Part shown: in pieces, positions 14,932-18,893 of the stretch
How the letters are laid out: each line of letters begins with the position of its first letter
Position numbering within the stretch: the stretch's first letter is position 1
Assembly: GCA_937958235.1 (NCBI GenBank)
Contig: CALFGG010000074.1
Location: 1 to 18,893 of the forward strand
DNA length: 18,893 bases
Direction: 5' to 3'
Source: an uncultured Candidatus Saccharibacteria bacterium
GTDB taxonomy: Bacteria > Patescibacteriota > Saccharimonadia > Saccharimonadales > Saccharimonadaceae
Program-made: the position numbers and the translations under genes
Notes under the pieces: model-generated
What the model saw: the letters and a program-made list of their open reading frames with translations, nothing else
Told to the model about the DNA's origin: nothing
Database searches by the model: none

Positions 14932-14959
14932 TTGACAATCTGTGAATTTATATTATAAT
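14932..14959 (+). promoter_or_regulatory. Consensus promoter for the MYG1-family gene
   Basis: Perfect TTGACA (14932-14937), 16-nt spacer, perfect TATAAT (14954-14959). Predicted start near 14966, giving a leader of about 50 nt. Confidence 0.8.
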
Positions 14960-14972
14960 ATATCAGTATCTA

Positions 14973-14986
14973 GAAGCTATAGCTTC
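14973..14986 (+). repeat. Perfect 14-bp palindrome in the MYG1 leader
   Basis: GAAGCTATAGCTTC lies just downstream of the predicted transcription start and 17 nt before the AAGGAG. It could be an operator or a small RNA hairpin. Confidence 0.6.
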
Positions 14987-15015
14987 AAAAATTGTTCTTT
15001 GAAAAGGAGAAGAAG

Positions 15016-15978
15016 ATGAGAAAAATGCACAATCGTGTCACGACTGTGACGGACCTTGAGAATGCAAATGTGATCACCAATTCAGGTAGACATCATGCTG
15101 GAGACGTTTTTGCGACGGCGATGTTGTCGATGTTGAAGAAAGTACGGGTGTTGCGTACTAAGGACCAAGGCCTAGTTCAATATGCCAAAAAGAATGGCCC
15201 AAAAGGGCTAGTGATGTTTGGAATTGGGGGAGAATTTAGAGCGGACAAAAGACGCTTTGACTATCATCAGGAGGGGTTCGAGGAGCACTACAGTGATTTT
15301 ACAAAGTTCTCAACTGCAGGGCTAGTCTGGCGCCACTATAGTATGGAAATCTTATCCAAGTTTGACTGCCCTCTGCAGTTGATTGTGGAAGCTACAATGG
15401 ATGTGAGTCATGATTTGGTTCATGGTATCGATGCGAGAGACCAAGGCTATCCAGCTAGTGGGATTGAAATGTCGGTATCAGAAGCAATCAATTTATTTAA
15501 TCCAAACTGGGATGACCAGGACCAGGATCCTGACGAAGCTTTCTTGCAAGCCGTTGGTTTTGCGCAAAAAATTCTTGAAAAAGAGATTAGACGCGTGATT
15601 TCTGTGGTAAAGGCAAAAAGCAAGATTGAGGATATGATCGCACATAATGAAGGTGATTTTCTGTATTTGCCAATGTATATTGGCGGCTGGGAGGAGTATA
15701 TACTGAGATCTTTTAATCCGAAGGCGAAAAAGCTATTGTACTGTGTTTTTCCCAATCTTGATGGCGAATGGAGTGTGCAAGCCGTCTCGGTTTCAAGAGA
15801 TAATCTGGGATGCAAGAGAAAAAAGTTACCTACAGCTTGGTGCGGATTAAAGGAGACACAGTTGGTAAAGGCGACTGGGGTGACCGAGGCAATTAATTGT
15901 GAAGCTGACGGTGCTTTAGCGCAAGCAAAAACTTTAGCGGGGGCATTGGCGCTGGTAAAGATTGCAATTTCTTCTTAA
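15016..15978 (+). CDS. MYG1 family protein (UPF0160), DHH-like phosphoesterase fold
   Basis: The product has 320 residues from ATG 15016, set by AAGGAG (15004-15009) 6 nt upstream; a TTG at 14992 would precede that site. MYG1 landmarks are TNSGRHHAGDVFATA (21-35), RFDYHQEGF (80-88), KFSTAGLVWRHY (97-108), IDARDQG (138-144), and the C-terminal WSVQAV, LPTAWCGL (271-278), GVTEAINCEADG and the AGALAL helix. The His and Asp residues correspond to the metal site of DHH-type phosphoesterases. Eukaryotic MYG1 is a 3'-5' RNA exonuclease; bacterial members are barely studied. It is monocistronic, with a consensus promoter and a strong terminator. Confidence 0.85.
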   Translation: MRKMHNRVTTVTDLENANVITNSGRHHAGDVFATAMLSMLKKVRVLRTKDQGLVQYAKKNGPKGLVMFGIGGEFRADKRRFDYHQEGFEEHYSDFTKFSTAGLVWRHYSMEILSKFDCPLQLIVEATMDVSHDLVHGIDARDQGYPASGIEMSVSEAINLFNPNWDDQDQDPDEAFLQAVGFAQKILEKEIRRVISVVKAKSKIEDMIAHNEGDFLYLPMYIGGWEEYILRSFNPKAKKLLYCVFPNLDGEWSVQAVSVSRDNLGCKRKKLPTAWCGLKETQLVKATGVTEAINCEADGALAQAKTLAGALALVKIAISS

Positions 15979-15984
15979 AAATTT

Positions 15985-16008
15985 GGCTGGAGTTATCCAG
16001 CCTTTTTT
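15985..16008 (+). terminator. Intrinsic terminator of the MYG1-family gene
   Basis: GGCTGGA-GTTA-TCCAGCC (15985-16002) followed by T6. It lies between convergent genes. Confidence 0.92.
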
Positions 16009-16027
16009 AATGGAGAATAAAATCTAC

Positions 16028-16588
16028 TTATTTGATGTGGAGGTTGTTTTTCTGAGCTGATTGATTATTCCTCAGCAACTCTAGGATGCGGCATTCACGA
16101 ATCACCATTTCTTCTTTACATTTAGTAGGTGTTCCCTGGCAGTTGGCGATAAAGGCTTGATTGGTGGCAATGGCTTCATCGAGGCTGACTGTTTTTAGGA
16201 TAAAGTCGGCTTCCTGCTCATCCTGATCAAGATGCTGAGAATGAATCTGATCAGTAGTTTGACAAATATAATAATAATTTTGTTGAACAAAAATTGTGTC
16301 TTTTAATGCACTTGATTTTTGAATCCTCAAGGCTTCGCCAAATTCTTGAATACTATCTGGGATGACGGTGAGGCCAGTTTCTTCATCAACTTCACGAATG
16401 AGTGTTTCAAGGTGGCTTTCACCCTCTTCGATGCCGCCACCAGGAAGCTTATAGAAATGATATTTTTGGCTATAAATAAGAGAAATAAGGCCATCTTTAT
16501 TGATGATAATTCCTCGAACGGAGGGGCGGTAAGACTTTGGCCAGCTGGGATCATAGTCTTTTGCATCTATGGTAAAAAGTTGTTTCAT
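16028..16588 (-). CDS. NUDIX hydrolase
   Basis: The product has 186 residues from ATG 16588, chosen because AAGGA (16594-16598) lies 5 nt upstream and because the likely -10 box overlaps the earlier ATG at 16627. The full Nudix box GX5EX7REUXEEXGU is at 51-73 (G51, E57, R65-E66, E69-E70, G72). The box hydrolyses nucleoside diphosphate-X compounds with Mg2+. GIIINKDGLISLIYSQ before it and the YYYICQT strand after it fit the fold. The substrate cannot be assigned. It converges with the MYG1-family gene and diverges from the 475-residue gene. Confidence 0.92.
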   Translation of the reverse strand: MKQLFTIDAKDYDPSWPKSYRPSVRGIIINKDGLISLIYSQKYHFYKLPGGGIEEGESHLETLIREVDEETGLTVIPDSIQEFGEALRIQKSSALKDTIFVQQNYYYICQTTDQIHSQHLDQDEQEADFILKTVSLDEAIATNQAFIANCQGTPTKCKEEMVIRECRILELLRNNQSAQKNNLHIK

Positions 16589-16617
16589 AGTTATCCTTGA
16601 ATAGTTCTGATGGTTTA

Positions 16618-16626
16618 AATATAGCA
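16618..16626 (-). promoter_or_regulatory. Extended -10 promoter of the NUDIX gene
   Basis: The minus strand reads TGC-TATATT; expected start near 16610, leaving a leader of about 20 nt with the AAGGA ribosome site. Confidence 0.5.
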
Positions 16627-16657
16627 TAAAAAGGTTCTAAATAGAAAACGCTTAGCC

Positions 16658-16686
16658 TTGACAGTGCGTAATATATATTATATAGT
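16658..16686 (+). promoter_or_regulatory. Promoter of the 475-residue gene
   Basis: Perfect TTGACA (16658-16663), 17-nt spacer, TATAGT (16681-16686). Predicted start near 16693, which gives an unusually long leader of about 196 nt before ATG 16889. Confidence 0.7.
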
Positions 16687-16721
16687 TCTATGGCCGAACA
16701 CGAGAGTGGGAGGAGCATTTT

Positions 16722-16748
16722 AAGAATTTACCAACGAATTCTTTTTTT
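16722..16748 (+). promoter_or_regulatory. Terminator-like hairpin in the leader of the 475-residue gene
   Basis: AAGAATT (16722-16728) pairs with AATTCTT (16737-16743) around an 8-nt loop, followed by a T7 tract. The stem is AT-rich and weak. It could end transcription about 55-60 nt after the start, giving an attenuator or a short RNA. Confidence 0.45.
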
Positions 16749-16752
16749 CTTA

Positions 16753-16815
16753 TCTTTTAGGCAGTGCCTAGCTGGTGATTTTTGGATAATTATCGGTTTG
16801 GCGCTGCTTAAAAGA
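16753..16815 (+). ncRNA. Long structured hairpin in the leader of the 475-residue gene
   Basis: Bases 16753-16780 pair with 16788-16815: 27 of 28 positions pair, with one T.T mismatch (16769/16799) and a 7-nt loop. The outer arm TCTTTTAGGCAGTGCC pairs with GGCGCTGCTTAAAAGA. Six pairs are G.U on the plus strand and would be A.C mismatches in antisense RNA, so the structure belongs to the plus-strand transcript. A smaller alternative hairpin, CTGCTT/AAGCGG (16804-16820), would compete for the 3' arm. I recognise no known riboswitch or RNA family. It may be a cis-regulatory leader or a processed small RNA. Confidence 0.6.
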
Positions 16816-16888
16816 AGCGGTACTACCAATGTGAGGAAAACCTCTTAATCTTATATGGTATTGGGTCCGAAAGGAGAAAGGAAGAAAC

Positions 16889-18316
16889 ATGAAGAAGTTG
16901 ATGAGTTTGGCAGAGGTGAAAGAATTTTTCGAGAATGAAAAATGTTTTGAAACCGAAACGACTTTTCTAATTAATGAATTTGGAAAATATCACCCGAATA
17001 TTTGTTTTGTGATCGATAAGGAATTTAACTTAAACGAATATAATGGGCCGATGAATCCGCTAGAATTTTTCGAGGATTATGAAGTTACTGCCAATATGAA
17101 TATAGATTTCAATGGCTGGACAAGTTTTATGTTCGGGGATTTTTGGATTTCCAAAAAAGGCGATGCTTGTTTTAGGCCAATGGATGCTATTTTGGCAAAG
17201 CATATACTCGTCAAGGTTAGCTGGGGTGGTAGTTATAACCACACTAGAGGCAGAGAGCCATCGGAAGTTGATCAGATCAAGGATGTGTTATATTTTAGAC
17301 ACGCTACATCTAACGGCGGTGGCGAAGGGTTTGACTTCTGGGTGGTACCAGTTGGTTTTCGCTATGTAATTCATGACGATGAGTTTGATGGTCAGGCTTG
17401 CAAGACTAATGAACCCGAAGCTCAAAGTGTAAAAACACCGGAATATTGTGAGAAAATTTCTCATAGAAAGCAGGAAGAATTAGATCGTGCTACTAGAATC
17501 ATAGAAGAAAGAAAAAAGGCTGTTGAGAAATCAAAGCAGGATAAATTTCTCTATGAGGAGGAACTAATGGAGATCCAGAGGGAGCTGAAGAAGCTTTCTA
17601 AGCCACGTAAGTGGGGGACATATTCTGTAGATCAGTTGGAGCTTGGAGAAATGTTCTTTACTTTGGGGTATACGCAGTATTTATATAACAGCGCAAATAT
17701 CTCTTTTGTAAAAGATTATTTGGATAAGAAGCAGGTCTATGTCAGAAGTGCCGAGAAAGAGAAACAGGTTGCCTATGACGCTAAGATGAAGTTCAAACCT
17801 AAGTTTGAAGAATTGTCTAGTGATCTTGAAGAGATAGGCTGGACTGTTTTATGCGACGACAAAGTTTATGTAACGAATCCAAATAAGGAAGTGGATGGAT
17901 ATCTTGGTTATGAAAGTGAGGTTTTGTCATACGAGTACTCAAGTAAGGGATTGAAGGCTTTACGCCACGATATGGTCGTCGAAGAGGATAGACAGGCCGC
18001 GGAAAAAACCAGAGAAGTAAATAGCAAACGCATTAAGAGACTTTTGTCTGGTACGGAACTGCCGGAGAAACTTTGGTTCTTATTTGAAGGGACGGAGGCT
18101 CTCGATTCAGAAATTCTTGAGGAGGTGCAGGCTATTTTAAAGGCATCTTATGACCCAAAAAATGAAAAAGATTTTCATGAGCTGATGAACTGTAGCTTTA
18201 AAAGTAAGGTTGAGGCAAGTAAGCGTTTAATTGCGTGTGCAGGTGGTAAGCTTCAGCTGAAACTTGAGGGGGTCGCTAATTGTCGCAGACTGGCGAATTT
18301 TCTTATCGGTAAATAA
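16889..18316 (+). CDS. Hypothetical 475-residue protein with central coiled coil
   Basis: I do not recognise this protein. AAAGGA (16877-16882) lies 6 nt before ATG 16889, with a second AAGGAG further up. Residues 1-165 are a globular domain rich in aromatic residues (FGDFWISKKGDACFRP, VSWGGSYNHTRGR, YFRHATSNGGGEGFDFWVVP). Residues about 185-238 are a charged helix likely to form a coiled coil (KQEELDRATRIIEERKKAVEK). The rest (240-475) is mixed and highly charged, with a second helical, Glu/Lys-rich stretch near 300-315 and 362-385. There is no signal peptide or membrane segment, so it should be cytoplasmic. It has its own promoter, a 196-nt structured leader and a terminator. The strong investment in leader structure suggests regulated expression. 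Confidence 0.8.
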   Translation: MKKLMSLAEVKEFFENEKCFETETTFLINEFGKYHPNICFVIDKEFNLNEYNGPMNPLEFFEDYEVTANMNIDFNGWTSFMFGDFWISKKGDACFRPMDAILAKHILVKVSWGGSYNHTRGREPSEVDQIKDVLYFRHATSNGGGEGFDFWVVPVGFRYVIHDDEFDGQACKTNEPEAQSVKTPEYCEKISHRKQEELDRATRIIEERKKAVEKSKQDKFLYEEELMEIQRELKKLSKPRKWGTYSVDQLELGEMFFTLGYTQYLYNSANISFVKDYLDKKQVYVRSAEKEKQVAYDAKMKFKPKFEELSSDLEEIGWTVLCDDKVYVTNPNKEVDGYLGYESEVLSYEYSSKGLKALRHDMVVEEDRQAAEKTREVNSKRIKRLLSGTELPEKLWFLFEGTEALDSEILEEVQAILKASYDPKNEKDFHELMNCSFKSKVEASKRLIACAGGKLQLKLEGVANCRRLANFLIGK

Positions 18317-18338
18317 TTTTGGTTGGTAAATTTTTTAA

Positions 18339-18366
18339 GCCCCTGGAGTAATCTGGGGGTATTTTT
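18339..18366 (+). terminator. Intrinsic terminator of the 475-residue gene
   Basis: CCCCTGGA (18340-18347) pairs with TCTGGGGG (18352-18359), with two G.U pairs and loop GTAA, followed by TATTTTT. A TTGACA at 18368-18373 follows at once and may be the -35 of the next gene, but no good -10 is seen at the right spacing. Confidence 0.85.
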
Positions 18367-18431
18367 ATTGACAAAGTATGAAGAATATGTTGAGATGGTA
18401 TGGATAACCGTGAGGCGCACATTAATAACTA

Positions 18432-18460
18432 GATTTAGTTTAGATACTCTAATTTGAATC
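18432..18460 (+). promoter_or_regulatory. Leader hairpin before the DUF1874-like gene
   Basis: GATTTAG-T-TTAGA (18432-18444) pairs with TCTAA-T-TTGAATC (18448-18460): 12 of 13 positions pair with a single T.T mismatch, two G.U pairs and a 3-nt loop. It ends 11 nt before a strong AAGGGG ribosome site. The role is unknown. Confidence 0.45.
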
Positions 18461-18483
18461 CATGAAAATGGAAGGGGGGCTAT

Positions 18484-18831
18484 ATGTCAAAATATTATTT
18501 TGGAACTGATATTATGGATGTGATGTTCAGTGAGAGGCTGTTAATTAGACGGAGGAAGCTGAATGTTGATGAAGTTTGGGATAGATTAGTTTGTGGTGAA
18601 GTGGTAATGTGCTTCGATGATACTTACGACGAACTAGTCATGTCGATTGGGAAAAAGCTGAGAATGCCGATAAAAATAACGAACAAAGTGACGGAAATTC
18701 ATCTTCGTCCAAGAGATATCTTGGTAGTGATGAAAGTCGAAGTGGCGAAGAAATTGATTTTCGAGGAGAATACCCATTCTCTGGTATCCGAACTTTGCGA
18801 GGATTTATTTATCGAATATGCAATATTCTAA
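18484..18831 (+). CDS. DUF1874-like (STIV B116 / YddF-type) small protein without the catalytic His
   Basis: The product has 115 residues. The start is supported by GAAGGGGGG (18471-18479) just upstream. The pattern fits DUF1874: a short first strand (KYYFGTDIMDVMF), RRRKLNVDEVWDRLVCGEVV (22-41), then a helix (TYDELVMSIGKKLRMPIKI), a turn with N67, and EIHLRPRDILVVMKVE (71-86), which matches the family's L-x-x-GD-x-x-x-V strand. In viral AcrIII-1 ring nucleases of this fold the loop before the helix reads GHEATA with a catalytic His; here it is FDDTYD (44-49), so cyclic-tetra-adenylate cleavage is not expected. DUF1874 proteins also occur in mobile elements (YddF of ICEBs1). Assignment is by pattern and tentative. 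Confidence 0.75.
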   Translation: MSKYYFGTDIMDVMFSERLLIRRRKLNVDEVWDRLVCGEVVMCFDDTYDELVMSIGKKLRMPIKITNKVTEIHLRPRDILVVMKVEVAKKLIFEENTHSLVSELCEDLFIEYAIF

Positions 18832-18861
18832 GAGCTTAAGGTTTTTACTAAATCTAATTTT

Positions 18862-18890
18862 AGACCCAGAAGTGATATGCTGGGTCTTTT
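18862..18890 (+). terminator. Intrinsic terminator of the DUF1874-like gene
   Basis: AGACCCAG (18862-18869) pairs with CTGGGTCT (18880-18887) around a 10-nt loop, followed by TTT. Confidence 0.8.
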
Positions 18891-18893
18891 GAC

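Larger units (their letters stand above)
16690..16848 (+). other. Possible 52-codon leader ORF (uncertain)
   Basis: An ATG at 16690 opens a frame closed by TAA at 16846-16848. It would encode a 52-residue peptide with a hydrophobic middle (DFWIIIGLALL). No Shine-Dalgarno precedes it, and the start predicted from TATAGT lies just inside it; it would be translated leaderless only if a shifted -10 such as TATATA (16679-16684) is used. The strong RNA hairpin at 16753-16815 lies within it. Coding and structural readings compete; I favour structure. Confidence 0.25.

Noticed and set aside
16589..16627. ATG 16627 as the NUDIX start
   Set aside because: The TGC-TATATT -10 box overlaps it, and AAGGA points to ATG 16588.
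18484..18831. Calling the last gene an AcrIII-1 ring nuclease
   Set aside because: The catalytic His is absent and no CRISPR or cyclic-oligonucleotide genes are in the window.
1..18893. CRISPR array, insertion sequence or prophage
   Set aside because: No direct-repeat array, transposase, integrase or terminal inverted repeats were seen.

Overview
The window is a low-GC bacterial chromosome segment with small intergenic gaps, 20 protein genes (one cut by the left edge) and one tRNA. The gene set suggests Candidatus Saccharibacteria (TM7) or a close Patescibacteria lineage: a zinc-free type L33 with an extended C-terminus, a CapA protein of the long N-terminal subfamily, a small sortase, a YgjP-type peptidase, a MYG1-family protein and a Gram-positive style UvrX polymerase cassette. 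This assignment is inference from gene content; no marker here proves it. The code is standard in use: tRNA-Trp has anticodon CCA, no gene is interrupted by UGA, and all 19 complete genes end in UAA (15) or UAG (4).

Layout. 1-2048 (minus): a membrane-anchored serine-hydrolase-fold protein with a degenerate active site, downstream of a CapA-type gene. 2123-4093 (plus): a GH97 alpha-glucosidase without a signal peptide, divergent from capA with physically overlapping promoters. 4137-5437 (minus): a small sortase and a secreted protein. 5540-8038 (minus): a protein resembling a degenerate histidine-kinase ATPase domain, a YgjP-like zinc peptidase, a P-loop kinase-like protein and a YhhN-like membrane protein. 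8116-8190 (plus): tRNA-Trp. 8306-12903 (minus): a four-gene surface polysaccharide operon (DUF4422 glycosyltransferase, GT2, Wzy-like, Wzx-like). 12962-13171 (minus): rpmG. 13259-14870 (minus): Y-family polymerase UvrX plus its small YolD-like partner, overlapping by 11 nt. 15016-18831: MYG1-family protein (plus), NUDIX hydrolase (minus), and two poorly characterised plus-strand genes, one a 475-residue orphan and one DUF1874-like.

Two expression styles are visible. Most minus-strand genes and GH97 have a -10 hexamer (often extended, TGn-TATAAT) only 6 to 10 bases before the start codon and no Shine-Dalgarno, which predicts leaderless mRNAs. The plus-strand genes at the right end instead have TTGACA -35 boxes (two with matching -10 boxes), leaders containing hairpins, and clear Shine-Dalgarno sequences. 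The most striking non-coding object is the leader of the 475-residue gene: it carries a terminator-like hairpin followed by a 63-nt hairpin (16753-16815) with 27 of 28 positions paired, six of them G.U pairs that form only in plus-strand RNA.

The best candidates for something undescribed are this structured leader with its orphan gene, the DUF1874-like neighbour that lacks the catalytic His of viral ring nucleases, and the compact leaderless promoter grammar.
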